This document shows positions 16,913 to 26,292 of a stretch of DNA of 64,000 nt, piece by piece (the stretch's first letter is position 1; each line of letters starts with the position of its first letter). The stretch lies in assembly GCA_966250385.1 (NCBI GenBank), contig CBINHC010000009.1:62001-126000 (forward strand), in the 5' to 3' direction. A program made the position numbers and the translations under genes. The notes under the pieces were generated by a model. The model worked only from the letters and a program-made list of their open reading frames with translations. It did no database searches and was not told the origin of the DNA. The DNA comes from DASWTL01 sp966250385. Its GTDB lineage: Bacteria; Bacteroidota; Bacteroidia; Sphingobacteriales; Sphingobacteriaceae.

Positions 16913-17971
16913 ATGAAAGGACAAGTACTTACCTTCGGCGAATTGCTGCTCAGGATTTGTATGGATCCTGACGAAAAATGGCTGACTGATCACCACGTTC
17001 CATGCTGGGTGGGCGGTGCTGAGCTCAATGTTGCCTCAGCTCTCGCCTTGTGGGGCGTACCTGTCCGGTACCTGACGGCCCTGCCGGCCAATGACCTCGG
17101 AGACCAGATCAGGTCCTATCTCCAAAAGAAAGGTATCGATACCGGTTCCGTAATCAGAAGCGAAGGCCGGCTGGGCCTGTACTTTCTCTCGGAAGGAAAG
17201 GATGTCAAGCATTCGGCCGCCATTTTCGACCGTGCGGACACCGCCTTCTCGAGGCTGCAGAATGGGATGGTGAACTGGGATGCCGTCCTTGACGGTATCA
17301 GCTGGCTCCATGTCAGCGCGATCGTCCCCGGGATCAGCGAACCGCTGGCTGAACTCTGCCTCCAGGCGGTGCAGGCCGCTGCAGAAAGGCAGATCCGGAT
17401 TTCATTTGACCTGAACTTCCGCGCATCGCTCTGGGGGTACGGGAAGGATCCGATCGCAGTGATCCCCCCGATCGCCGCCTTTTGCCATGTCATTATGGGC
17501 AATATTTGGTCGTCGAACCGGATGCTCGGCACCTACCTGGATGAAAATCTGGAGTCCGGAACGGATAAGCTCGATCTGATATGCCATGCCGCCCAAACCT
17601 CGGAAGAGATCCTGGCCCGCAATCCCCGTTGCGAAATGGTCGCCAACACCTTCCGGTTCGACCACCAGGACGGGATCCGGTATTTTACGACAATGTCCGC
17701 TCGCGGGAAAGACATCATGGTTTCCCGGGAATTCCGGGGAAACCGGGTAGCCGACAAAGTAGGCAGCGGCGATTCATTCATGGCCGGCATCATTTATGGA
17801 TCCATGAGCGGACTATCGCCCCGGGAGTCCCTGGATTTTGCGACAGCTGCCGCGTTCATGAAATTTTATATACCCGGAGATTCGACCACGGCAACCGTGA
17901 GCGAGATCGCCTCGGGACATCAACGATATTTGCACCATGAAGAAGGAGAAAGCATTCAGAACCATCATTGA
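16913..17971 (+). CDS. kdgK: 2-dehydro-3-deoxygluconokinase (PfkB family)
   Basis: A 352-residue cytoplasmic sugar kinase of the ribokinase/PfkB family. The N-terminal signature is VGGAELNVASALALWG. The C-terminal one is DKVGSGDSFMAGIIYG, whose GSGD aspartate is the catalytic base. The following aldolase gene makes phosphorylation of 2-keto-3-deoxygluconate to KDPG the likely reaction. The ATG at 16913 is preferred over an upstream start at 16865 that would overlap the NTF2-like gene. The 3' end overlaps kdgA by 35 nt, so translation is probably coupled. Confidence 0.9.
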   Translation: MKGQVLTFGELLLRICMDPDEKWLTDHHVPCWVGGAELNVASALALWGVPVRYLTALPANDLGDQIRSYLQKKGIDTGSVIRSEGRLGLYFLSEGKDVKHSAAIFDRADTAFSRLQNGMVNWDAVLDGISWLHVSAIVPGISEPLAELCLQAVQAAAERQIRISFDLNFRASLWGYGKDPIAVIPPIAAFCHVIMGNIWSSNRMLGTYLDENLESGTDKLDLICHAAQTSEEILARNPRCEMVANTFRFDHQDGIRYFTTMSARGKDIMVSREFRGNRVADKVGSGDSFMAGIIYGSMSGLSPRESLDFATAAAFMKFYIPGDSTTATVSEIASGHQRYLHHEEGESIQNHH

Positions 17972-18608
17972 ACAGCGGGTGCTCCCGCTGTTCTTCGAAC
18001 CCTCGGCGACAGATGCGGAAGCCGTGATCCAGGCACTGTACCAGGCCGGGATCCGGAGCATTGAATTCACCAACCGGGGAGCCGGGGCGCTGGCAACCTT
18101 CACCAAACTGAAACAGGAACTTGAAATCAGGTTCCCGGACCTTCAGCTCGGGGCCGGCACGATCCGGTCGGCCGAACAGGCCAGGCAATTCATTGACTGC
18201 GGGGCAGATTATATCGTTTCCCCGGTCGTGGTGCCGGAAGTCGGCGATGTGGTCCATTCCAGCGGGTTGTTATGGGTTCCCGGATGCATGACCCCTACAG
18301 AAATCCACAGCGCCCAGGCGTCAGGTGCCGCATTGATCAAGATCTTCCCGGGATCCGTTCTGGGACCGTCATACATCGCACAGATCCTCGAGCTTTTTCC
18401 CGGCCAGGCGCTGATGGTGACCGGCGGAGTTGAGCCCACTGCTGAAAGCCTGGCCGGCTGGTTTCAGGCAGGAGTTGCCGTTGCGGGAATGGGCAGTAAG
18501 CTGATCACAAAAGAGATCATGGCAGGAAAGGACTGGGATTTCCTGTACGAAAAGACCAGGCAATTAATCCAGCTTGTTGATGGCGTCCCCAGCCCTGATC
18601 AGGTTTGA
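17937..18608 (+). CDS. kdgA: 2-keto-3-deoxy-6-phosphogluconate aldolase
   Basis: A 223-residue class I aldolase of the KDPG/KHG (Eda) family. E43 (IEFTNRG) and K135 (ALIKIFPGS) are the catalytic glutamate and Schiff-base lysine. VPGCMTPTEI and MVTGGVEPTAESLAGWFQAGV complete the barrel motifs. It cleaves KDPG to pyruvate and glyceraldehyde-3-phosphate and closes the pathway. It is the last gene of the sugar-acid locus and is followed by a strong terminator. Confidence 0.92.
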   Translation: MKKEKAFRTIIEQRVLPLFFEPSATDAEAVIQALYQAGIRSIEFTNRGAGALATFTKLKQELEIRFPDLQLGAGTIRSAEQARQFIDCGADYIVSPVVVPEVGDVVHSSGLLWVPGCMTPTEIHSAQASGAALIKIFPGSVLGPSYIAQILELFPGQALMVTGGVEPTAESLAGWFQAGVAVAGMGSKLITKEIMAGKDWDFLYEKTRQLIQLVDGVPSPDQV

Positions 18609-18668
18609 AAAACTTTATAAACCGGCCTGCGATCCGGCAAGACCTTGGTGGTTTATATTTTGGTTAGT

Positions 18669-18699
18669 AGAAGCCTTTCGTTCGAAAGGCTTCTTTTTT
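18669..18699 (+). terminator. Intrinsic terminator of the sugar-acid locus
   Basis: AGAAGCCTTT-CGTTCG-AAAGGCTTCT (18669-18694) forms a perfect 10-bp stem with a 6-nt loop, and the strand continues into a run of T to 18699. This is a textbook Rho-independent terminator for the plus strand, 60 nt after kdgA. It lies just beyond the end of the convergent serine hydrolase gene. Confidence 0.88.
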
Positions 18700-18708
18700 A
18701 CGGGCAGC

Positions 18709-19866
18709 CTACCGCCAGGCGGAAATGATTTCTGCCAGTTGCCTCAGATAGGACTCGGTGGACTGTCTGAGCAGCTTACCGTTATCGGTATTGAACTGTA
18801 TGGCCAGGGCCAGGTCTCTTGCGGGATCGTACATACAATCAGAGAGGTAACCAGGGTACCAGCCGCTGTGGCCATAGCTGTAGCCATCTTTGGTCGGGCG
18901 GATCTGCACTCCCAGGCCATACAGGTGGTCCCGGCCGGTATTGGCTTTTATGCCTTCCCGCATCTCCTTCCTTATCCCGGGACCCCCGCTTTTAAGCTGG
19001 TAGTACGCCTTCGCCCAGCGGGCAAGATCGCCTGAGTTGGAGACAAAGCCGCCCCCTGTCCATTCGAATTCCGGGTTAAACACGAGCTGGCCGTTTTTGA
19101 CCATCGCTCCGGCATATGGGAACGGACCGTTCGCCCGGGAGTATCCGGTTGCCAGGTTGGAAAACCGTGTCTTCAGCGAAGGTTCGGTCAATTTCAGCGA
19201 GTTCGGGCTCAGCGAATAGGTCCGGGCTAGGTCATACATCTTCTTTCCCGTATGCTTTTCGATCAGATAACCCAGGATCAGGTAGTTCGTGTCTGAATAG
19301 CCCCATCCATGCCCCGCTTCGAACAGCGGTTCGCGGTCGAACACATAGGAAAAAAGCTCGACCGGCTGCCAATGCCGGTAGGGATCCGACTTGAGCCGTT
19401 CCATAAAGTCGCCCAGGCCATAGTATTCCTCGATCCCCGAGGTGTGATTCATCAGCATCCGGATCGTGACGGACTTGCTGTTGGGAATCCGGGGAAACCA
19501 CGCTTCCGTTTCCAGGTACCGGGAGATCGGATCATCCAGCCCGATCTTACCTTCATCTGCGAGCGACAAAACGACGGCAGCGAAAAAGGTCTTACCGATA
19601 CTGCCGGCCAGCATCCGGTTGGCCGGCTTCATGGGCTTCATCCCGGCCGAGTCGGCAACCCCGGTCGCCAGGAGAATCTGCTCGCCCCCGGGCAGCACCG
19701 CTGAAAAGGTCGCGCCGGGAAATCCGTTGGCGCGCTGCATGGAATCCAGAGCCGTCTGCAGGCGGCTACGGAGCGAGGCCGTTGCCCGGCTCTGGGCATT
19801 GGCGATGGATCCTCCGGCTGTCATGAGCAGGAGGAAAACGAATAAACAGGATTTTTTGATCATCAT
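18709..19866 (-). CDS. Class C beta-lactamase-type serine hydrolase
   Basis: A 385-residue exported protein (signal peptide 1-24) of the penicillin-binding-protein-like/EstB/class C family. S89-I-G-K92 is the SxxK nucleophile motif. YSDTNY takes the place of the usual Y-x-N, with Asp instead of Asn. GHSGWYPG supplies the H-x-G triad motif. Family activities include D-amino-acid peptidase, esterase and beta-lactamase. The altered Y-x-D argues against a classical AmpC. It is 14 nt after the C45 gene and probably co-transcribed with it. Confidence 0.85.
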   Translation of the reverse strand: MMIKKSCLFVFLLLMTAGGSIANAQSRATASLRSRLQTALDSMQRANGFPGATFSAVLPGGEQILLATGVADSAGMKPMKPANRMLAGSIGKTFFAAVVLSLADEGKIGLDDPISRYLETEAWFPRIPNSKSVTIRMLMNHTSGIEEYYGLGDFMERLKSDPYRHWQPVELFSYVFDREPLFEAGHGWGYSDTNYLILGYLIEKHTGKKMYDLARTYSLSPNSLKLTEPSLKTRFSNLATGYSRANGPFPYAGAMVKNGQLVFNPEFEWTGGGFVSNSGDLARWAKAYYQLKSGGPGIRKEMREGIKANTGRDHLYGLGVQIRPTKDGYSYGHSGWYPGYLSDCMYDPARDLALAIQFNTDNGKLLRQSTESYLRQLAEIISAWR

Positions 19867-19880
19867 GACGACTGACTAGC

Positions 19881-21065
19881 TTAACGGAAATAATGCTTTT
19901 GATATTCGGACTGGTCCGGGGAACCTGCGGTGATCTCTACCACAGGCTTCGGTCCGAGGGTAAAGACTACGGAACTGAAGGTAAAGGCAGACCGGCTGGC
20001 ATCGTAGGCGATACACACCGGATACTTGTCACTGTCCCTGGAACGGAGGGTGCTCTTGGCCAGGTCGACGGTCAGGTCCGCAGCGTTTGAGTACCGGCTG
20101 GAAACGGCGTCAAAACGGGTAAGCGTACTGTTCTTTTTAACCGGACCGGCCAGGATCTGCTCATGATACTCCCGGAACCACGGTTTAACGTCGTGATTAA
20201 CCAGCGCATGATTCGTATGGAATACCACCTCGGGGGATTTCAGTGGCATAAACCGGACGATCCGGTTAGCCGATGCTTCAAAGTCGTAAACGCTGTCCCG
20301 TACACCGATCACATAGTTCTGACCGGATGCGTGCTTTACTTTCTGCAGGAAGCCGAGCGCATCAGCACCGGTCCGGCTGCCCAGGATGCCTCTGAGGACG
20401 TAGGCTACGGGCAGACCGTCGACAGCGTTCTGCAGATCGGTAAGCGCATTGACCACAACGCCGATCCGGTTACCGTTCACTCCGGCCAGGCCAAGGGAAC
20501 CAGCACAGCTCATATGGTACTGCTCAGGCGTGTCTTTGGTGCCTTCGATATGCAGAAGCACCTGATATCCGTGCATCCAGGTGTCCAGATCGATATTCTG
20601 GGCGACATAGCCGGGTCTACGGTGATTGCCGGCGACACCCATCGCACTGCAGTGTTCCTTGCCTTCAGCACCGCCGTGTTCCTTCCGGTCGAGGTAACCC
20701 CAGTACTCGTCAATGAGCTGAAAGGCGAATACGTCGGGATAGCTCTGCCCCGACCCATCGGCAATTCCCCGTACTTCATCGAGAATCTCCGGCGTCCACT
20801 TACGGATAGCAGGCGTAAAATCGGTTGTCCGCAAAAAATCGGCGATCACCGAGTCCGGATCAGAGCCGGTATCCTTACGGATATTGGTTTTCCATTTGGC
20901 GTATACCGCCGCGATCTCGGCTTTCAGCATCCGGCCGTGCTGGACGCCCCGCATGTACGGAGTACCTTTCAGATGGATCACAGGAACTTCTTTGGATGTG
21001 CCCTCTTGGGAGTAGCCGATCAGGGAGAGACCTGAAAGACAAAGCAGTAGTAGTATCTTTTTCAT
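19881..21065 (-). CDS. C45-family autoproteolytic acyltransferase/hydrolase
   Basis: A 394-residue exported Ntn-hydrolase related to acyl-CoA:6-aminopenicillanate acyltransferase and phospholipase B-like proteins. After a signal peptide (KKILLLLCLSGLSLIGYSQ) come GTPYMRGVQHGRMLKAEI, typical of the family start, and HCSAMGVAG. C139 of HCSAMG should become the N-terminal nucleophile after self-cleavage. VAQNIDLDTW follows, as in family members. It likely cleaves an amide or N-acyl bond in the periplasm. The substrate is unknown. The ATG at 21065 gives a clean signal peptide; a start at 21089 adds eight residues. Confidence 0.85.
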   Translation of the reverse strand: MKKILLLLCLSGLSLIGYSQEGTSKEVPVIHLKGTPYMRGVQHGRMLKAEIAAVYAKWKTNIRKDTGSDPDSVIADFLRTTDFTPAIRKWTPEILDEVRGIADGSGQSYPDVFAFQLIDEYWGYLDRKEHGGAEGKEHCSAMGVAGNHRRPGYVAQNIDLDTWMHGYQVLLHIEGTKDTPEQYHMSCAGSLGLAGVNGNRIGVVVNALTDLQNAVDGLPVAYVLRGILGSRTGADALGFLQKVKHASGQNYVIGVRDSVYDFEASANRIVRFMPLKSPEVVFHTNHALVNHDVKPWFREYHEQILAGPVKKNSTLTRFDAVSSRYSNAADLTVDLAKSTLRSRDSDKYPVCIAYDASRSAFTFSSVVFTLGPKPVVEITAGSPDQSEYQKHYFR

Positions 21066-21102
21066 TTTTAAATGGTTGGATACCTGCAAAGAAAAGAGGA
21101 AG

Positions 21103-21135
21103 AAAAGAGCAGGATTTGTAATTTCCTGCTCTTTT
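21103..21135 (-). terminator. Intrinsic terminator after the Xaa-Pro aminopeptidase gene
   Basis: AAAAGAGCAGGA (21103-21114) and TCCTGCTCTTTT (21124-21135) form a perfect 12-bp stem with a 9-nt loop. On the minus strand the stem runs into a T-rich stretch (CTTTTCTTCCTCTTTT). It separates pepP from the C45 gene. Confidence 0.78.
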
Positions 21136-21215
21136 CGGCAGCCAACAAGAATGTTACGGCTGATTCTGTCCGGGAGATCCTGAGGCAGCTCCCGGCAACT
21201 GCTGTGGTTTTGTTT

Positions 21216-22823
21216 CTATTTGTCGAGGGGTGGCAGGACCAGGGCATCAAGCGCGCTTTTTCTGGCGACCATCTGCTCGACATCAGCTGCCTTGCGCGGA
21301 ATATGGGCAGAAATAACGTCGCCTTTTTCCTTACCGATCACCACATCGTCCTCGATCCGGACTGCAATACCCCACCACTTTTTATCACATGGACTGTTTT
21401 CGGGAATATAGATACCGGGTTCAACGGTCAGGATCATGTTCTGACGGAGCATTCCCCCGGTGTTTGCATCATGTACGTCAAGCCCCAGGTGATGGGACAC
21501 GCCATGCGGATAATAAAGTCTGATATCCTCCTCTTTCTGGATAATACCCAGCTTCATGAGGCCCGCAGCCAGTACTTCCCTGGACTTCATATTCAGTGCC
21601 TGGAACGGAGTACCTTCCTTGCAAAGCTGGAAGACGGCCTCCTGGGCATCATAGACGATGTCATAGATCGCTTTCTGCTCGGCCGTGAATTTACCGTTGG
21701 ATGGGATCGTACGGGTGATATCAGCAGTATAGCCATGATACTCCGCGCCCACATCCATCAGGACGAGGTTGCTGCCGACCTTCGTACGGTTGTTTTCAAT
21801 ATAATGAAGGATACAGCCATTACCGGCAGCACCGACAATTGACGGATAACCGACTCCCTCTGCTCCGTATTTTTTGTGAATATATTCGTGCAGGCCCTGG
21901 ATTTCGGTCTCCGACATCGCCGGGTTGATCGCTTTCATCACTTCGGTCTGGCCGGCACCCGAGATCCGCACCGCTTTTTTGACCATAGCGATCTCCTCGG
22001 GAGTTTTCACTTCCCGTAATTCGGCCAGCAAACGGCTGGCATCCTGATACTTCGGCAACGGGATCCTGGCCTGGAACGCCCTCAGCTCCGAGGAATCCTT
22101 GAGCGCTATAAAATCCTTCAGCATGGAGTTTTTGTACTTTTCATTATTATTCACCATGCCGGTATAGGTCCTTTTTGCGCGATCAAAATTCGAGGGCGCC
22201 ATATTCTTTACATTTTCAAGCATCCGGCCGAGCGACGGATCATAATCGTCGTTGATTCCGGCGGCCTTTTTGAAGCTGGCCAGCAGGTCAAACAGGTCGG
22301 CACCATCGCGGGAATCCCGGACATCCGAAGGCAGTTCAGAGAAGAGAATATGATCGAATCCGGAGAAATCAAACGGATATTTGGCGAAGTCCTCGCCGTT
22401 GAAGACCATATTGAAACCGAGCGTTTCTTTCACGCCTTCCACGCCCAGACGCCGCCCGGTCCATTGTTCAGCGGCCGCATTACGCTTCTGCACAAAAAAG
22501 AGCTCGTTAAACGACTGACCCTGGGCGTTCTTCTGGGTGTCCTTATAGATCACCAGAACGCTGTTGGGCTCCTTATACCCGGACAGATAATACAGGTCCG
22601 GATTCTGATGGAACGGGTAGTTTACGTCATTGGAGTAGTTGCGCTCCGGGAATGAGAAAATAACCGCAACCGAGTTGGCGGGCATGATCTTTCTCAGGGC
22701 CTCGCGCCGGCCGGCATGGAATTCTTTCGGCAGGTAATCCTTCGGCAGGTCCTCCTGGGCCGATAACCACAGCGGAAGAACGAGGAGCGCCGCCACTGAA
22801 AACATTTTTTTGATAAGTCGCAT
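21216..22823 (-). CDS. pepP: Exported Xaa-Pro aminopeptidase P family (M24B)
   Basis: A 535-residue protein with a signal peptide (1-22, LPLWLSAQ), an aminopeptidase P N-terminal domain (about 30-200) and a pita-bread metallopeptidase domain. The five metal ligands are seen in order: D and D in MDVGAEYHGYTADITR, H in HGVSHHLGLDVHD, E in VEPGIYIPE, and E in RIEDDV. It should remove N-terminal residues ahead of proline, here in the periplasm, during peptide use. It lies 26 nt after the aspartyl-protease gene on the same strand. Confidence 0.92.
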   Translation of the reverse strand: MRLIKKMFSVAALLVLPLWLSAQEDLPKDYLPKEFHAGRREALRKIMPANSVAVIFSFPERNYSNDVNYPFHQNPDLYYLSGYKEPNSVLVIYKDTQKNAQGQSFNELFFVQKRNAAAEQWTGRRLGVEGVKETLGFNMVFNGEDFAKYPFDFSGFDHILFSELPSDVRDSRDGADLFDLLASFKKAAGINDDYDPSLGRMLENVKNMAPSNFDRAKRTYTGMVNNNEKYKNSMLKDFIALKDSSELRAFQARIPLPKYQDASRLLAELREVKTPEEIAMVKKAVRISGAGQTEVMKAINPAMSETEIQGLHEYIHKKYGAEGVGYPSIVGAAGNGCILHYIENNRTKVGSNLVLMDVGAEYHGYTADITRTIPSNGKFTAEQKAIYDIVYDAQEAVFQLCKEGTPFQALNMKSREVLAAGLMKLGIIQKEEDIRLYYPHGVSHHLGLDVHDANTGGMLRQNMILTVEPGIYIPENSPCDKKWWGIAVRIEDDVVIGKEKGDVISAHIPRKAADVEQMVARKSALDALVLPPLDK

Positions 22824-22849
22824 GTTTTGTGATTGATTATTGATTGGGT

Positions 22850-24115
22850 TTAGTTGTTAAAGAATACGGCACCGCCGGTAAAGCTGATCGTCACACTTCC
22901 AAATTTCCCCACCACATCCTTACCGATATTTCCGTAGAACAGGTCGCTGTTGGCATCAAACGGTTCCTTCATGACAAAGACATTATTCAGTTCGATCACC
23001 GAATTTCCGGAAACCAGCTCAATTTTTTTGACTTCCACGCCATTAAATTTTTTACTGCCTCCGCCTACGCCGTGCAATTCCTCCGTGTGGGGAACAGCAT
23101 CCCTCAACCCTTCTTTGAAGCGGTTATAAAAGTTATCACTTAAGGTACTGGTATTGGCTCCGGTATCAAAAGTAAACGGCAATTCGGCTCCCTGATAGCG
23201 GAGGTATATAACCGGAATATTGTCATAAAGAACCATCGGTGCCCCGCCGGTCTTTCGCTCCGGATTTTTGGGCACGAACAACTCCGGGCCGGAAATAGTC
23301 ACTTCCTGCATTGCGGTCATCACCGGAAACCCGATAATTCCCCGGATCTCATACCTCCCCCCGGCGAAGCTCAGCGCGCTGTCCGGGAAAACCAGGAACA
23401 GCACGTTGGTCAATTCCAGGTTTCCGATCCTCACGCGGTCGGCCAGACCAACTTTCGAGGTCGTAGCCACACCGGTACTTCCGCTCAATACCTGGACGGT
23501 TGAATCACTAAGAATTTTCACGTTCAGCTTTCGCGCATACTTCTCCGAGATCACCGACATCCCGGCCCCTGAATCAAACACGAATTTCATAGTGGTGTCC
23601 CCCATGCCCACCGGTATATTCATCAGTCCGGCCAGATCCTTTTCCATGGTGATCCGGGTATCACCTGTCTTCCGGATCGACTGGGCCGGGACGTTCTGAG
23701 CGATACGATGGATCTTAAGAGCCTGGTACTCTTCTTCATACAGGTCGGCCGGTATCCATTCCTTGAAATCCCGGAGCAGTTCGGTAGCTACAATTGCGGC
23801 TTTGCGATACTCTTTTTTCTGGGTGGCGATCTCCAGCTGCGTGGACAGCAGGACATACCGAAGCGTATCATTTAAGGCGTTCGGCTTCTTCACGTTTCCA
23901 AGAAGGGAAAGCGCTTGATCATGGTCACCATAAGCGGAAAGCAGGGAGGCCTCGAAGACCTGCTTGACCGGGTCTTTCGTTCTCTTTGAATCTTTCAAAA
24001 GACTCTTCAGCTCCGGAAAGGATTTCTTCCGGTATAGCTCATAATAGACATCCACCTGGGCAAAGGACTGGATCGACTGGAAAACGACCGCCAGTATTAG
24101 GAAAATTCTTCTCAT
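22850..24115 (-). CDS. Exported two-lobed retropepsin-like aspartyl protease
   Basis: A 421-residue protein with signal peptide 1-20 (QSFAQ), a helical repeat region (about 25-140) and two consecutive retropepsin-like lobes. Lobe one has F-D181-S-G-A-G and GIIGFPVM. Lobe two has F-D317-T-G-A-N and GNIGKDVV. Both active-site aspartates and both flap-side hydrophobic-G motifs are in one chain, 136 residues apart, so a single polypeptide can form a pepsin-like cleft. Bacterial relatives are often single-lobe dimers. Substrate and natural partner are unknown. It precedes pepP by 26 nt, so a joint peptide-processing role is possible. Confidence 0.85.
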   Translation of the reverse strand: MRRIFLILAVVFQSIQSFAQVDVYYELYRKKSFPELKSLLKDSKRTKDPVKQVFEASLLSAYGDHDQALSLLGNVKKPNALNDTLRYVLLSTQLEIATQKKEYRKAAIVATELLRDFKEWIPADLYEEEYQALKIHRIAQNVPAQSIRKTGDTRITMEKDLAGLMNIPVGMGDTTMKFVFDSGAGMSVISEKYARKLNVKILSDSTVQVLSGSTGVATTSKVGLADRVRIGNLELTNVLFLVFPDSALSFAGGRYEIRGIIGFPVMTAMQEVTISGPELFVPKNPERKTGGAPMVLYDNIPVIYLRYQGAELPFTFDTGANTSTLSDNFYNRFKEGLRDAVPHTEELHGVGGGSKKFNGVEVKKIELVSGNSVIELNNVFVMKEPFDANSDLFYGNIGKDVVGKFGSVTISFTGGAVFFNN

Positions 24116-24304
24116 CGTGATAAAATAAAAATATCACAAATGAACCAATTCGTACCATCCGGAACTTGTAAAATCCTGCTCCTTGTGCCGTTTCACAAAA
24201 TTGTTACGGGAGGGCAGGCTGCCGAACGGACCGGCATCGACCGGCTGCAGCGCGGTAGCAGGGAGAGGCCGTGACTACCGGTTCCGATATATAGCGGGCA
24301 GCGG

Positions 24305-26080
24305 TCAGGCAACCGGCTGAGCCAGGGCCTCCTTCAGCGTTTCCTGCAACTCCTCGATCCTGAACGGCTTCAGCAGGAACCCGTTGATCCCTGCAGTCAC
24401 GATCTTCGTATCCAGGCTATCCGTTGACGAAGCTGACAACGCAATGATCCGGATGCCCGCCTTTTTCGGATCGGACATTTTGCGGATCAGTTCGGCCGCC
24501 TCATATCCGTTCATTTCCGGCATTTGCAGGTCCATCAGGATGAGATCGAAGTCCTCCCCGGAATGCCTGGCGACCGCCTCCAGTCCGTTTAGCGCGAAAA
24601 CCGGTTCTATGTTCCACCTGGAAAGCACTTTAGTGAGGACAACCCGGTTCATAGAGTTATCTTCAGCGACCAGTATCCTTAACCGGGAGAGCTCAGCCGT
24701 ATCATCGGTCCGTGTTGCGGCCACAGGCTGTGGTTCTGAAGCGCGTCTCAGGTTCAGGCGGAACCAAAACTCGGAGCCCTCCCCTTCCGTACTCTTAACC
24801 ACCACGGAGCTGTTAAACGCCGACAAGAGGCGTTTTACGATGGCCAGGCCAAGACCGGTCCCCCCGAAATTCCGGGTGATACCCGCATGGCCCTGCTGAA
24901 ACGGATCAAAGATCGTTTCAAGCCGGTCTGCACCGATACCTATACCCGTATCCTTTACCGTTACCTGGAGGTCCAGTTGTGTGTCCCCGGGAGCCCTCAG
25001 CTGCAGGCCCACGGTGACTCCGCCCTTCTCCGTAAATTTAATGGCATTGCCAACCAGATTATAGAGGATCTGCCTTAACCGGGTCGGATCACTGATGACC
25101 CGGACACCGGAAAGTCTTTCATCAATATCGAGATCCAGACTGATCTTTTTCTGAAGGGCCTGGAACCGGAGTCCGGTGCAGACTTCCCTGAACAGCTGCG
25201 CAATATCCAGCGGAATCTCTTCCAGTTCGAGTTTCCCGGAGCCGAGCTTACTGAAGTCCAGGATATTATTAATGAGCGAATGGAGTCCCGTTGCCGAATT
25301 CCTGAGAAACTGGAGATTCTCTTCCTGGTCTTTCCTGTCGGATTTGTCCAGCAGCATCTCGCTGATGGCAATCACCGAGTTCAATGGCGTACGAAGTTCG
25401 TGCGACATGGTGGACAGGAACTCGGATTTTGATTCCGCAGCTTCCGTGGCTTCTTTCACGGCTTCCCTGAGCCTGATGTTCAGCGACTCCTTTTCCGCCA
25501 GGTTCTCCTGGAAGGCTTGCCTGAACAGGTAATGCGTAATGATCACGGTCAGGAAGTTCAGACAGACCACGATTTCAAATCCGGGTGAAAGGAGCCTTTC
25601 CTCGGAAATGCCCCCTTCGGCTATCCATTGGGGATACATCGCCAGCATAACAGCGGGTAAAAACGCAAGGAATGAATACACGATGGCATACCGCAGACGA
25701 AGAAGGTAGAACGATCCGACGATCAGCATAAAAATGAACTGGATCGTAATGACATTCAGGACTTTGGCAAAAAGGAAGATATTTGTCCAGATCAGGAGCA
25801 AACCCATCCAGACCATGAAGTGCGTAAGCGGTCCCAGCATTTTCCGGCCGGTGAGCAAAACTTTAAGGACCAGGAAATAGCCACAGAAGGCTACCGCAGC
25901 CCGGCCCAGCTGAAATTCCTGATGAAAATACGCGGCCATAACGACGACGACCAGTGCCTTTAGCATCGAGAAAAGCAGGATGAGATACAGAATTCTGATC
26001 TTCGCGCGATTGAACGCATCAGGTTCTGTGGAAAGTAATCTTTTCAATGACCAGTTGAAAACTGAGAGCGTGGAATTCAT
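24305..26080 (-). CDS. Hybrid sensor histidine kinase/response regulator
   Basis: A 591-residue inner-membrane kinase. Six hydrophobic segments fill residues 25-190 with no large periplasmic loop. A coiled-coil linker leads to the H box (H227 in TMSHELRTPLNS), N box (GNAIKF, 344-349), G boxes (DTGIGIG, GTGLGLAI) and a C-terminal receiver domain with D517 (ILMDLQMP). Phosphate would pass from H227 to D517 and then to an unlinked partner, as no histidine phosphotransferase or output regulator is adjacent. The signal is unknown. No gene overlaps; 189 nt separate it from the aspartyl-protease gene. Confidence 0.92.
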   Translation of the reverse strand: MNSTLSVFNWSLKRLLSTEPDAFNRAKIRILYLILLFSMLKALVVVVMAAYFHQEFQLGRAAVAFCGYFLVLKVLLTGRKMLGPLTHFMVWMGLLLIWTNIFLFAKVLNVITIQFIFMLIVGSFYLLRLRYAIVYSFLAFLPAVMLAMYPQWIAEGGISEERLLSPGFEIVVCLNFLTVIITHYLFRQAFQENLAEKESLNIRLREAVKEATEAAESKSEFLSTMSHELRTPLNSVIAISEMLLDKSDRKDQEENLQFLRNSATGLHSLINNILDFSKLGSGKLELEEIPLDIAQLFREVCTGLRFQALQKKISLDLDIDERLSGVRVISDPTRLRQILYNLVGNAIKFTEKGGVTVGLQLRAPGDTQLDLQVTVKDTGIGIGADRLETIFDPFQQGHAGITRNFGGTGLGLAIVKRLLSAFNSSVVVKSTEGEGSEFWFRLNLRRASEPQPVAATRTDDTAELSRLRILVAEDNSMNRVVLTKVLSRWNIEPVFALNGLEAVARHSGEDFDLILMDLQMPEMNGYEAAELIRKMSDPKKAGIRIIALSASSTDSLDTKIVTAGINGFLLKPFRIEELQETLKEALAQPVA

Positions 26081-26292
26081 CTAGTGAAACGATAATGAAC
26101 AGAATGGGCTATCTACCGAATTTATACCTGAAACTGCCAGTAAATTTTGCGGAAGTTAACAAAATAAATAGCACCGAGGATATACTCGCTGATAAGCGGG
26201 AGACAGCAGGACCATCGATCTGGATTTCAGGAAACCAAAAAAGACTGGCGCCGTAGCCTCTCGTTTCAAACACACCACGGACCCCTGCAAGC

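Noticed and set aside
20163..21035. 290-codon plus-strand frame
   Set aside because: It is antisense to the C45 gene, which has a signal peptide and nucleophile motif.
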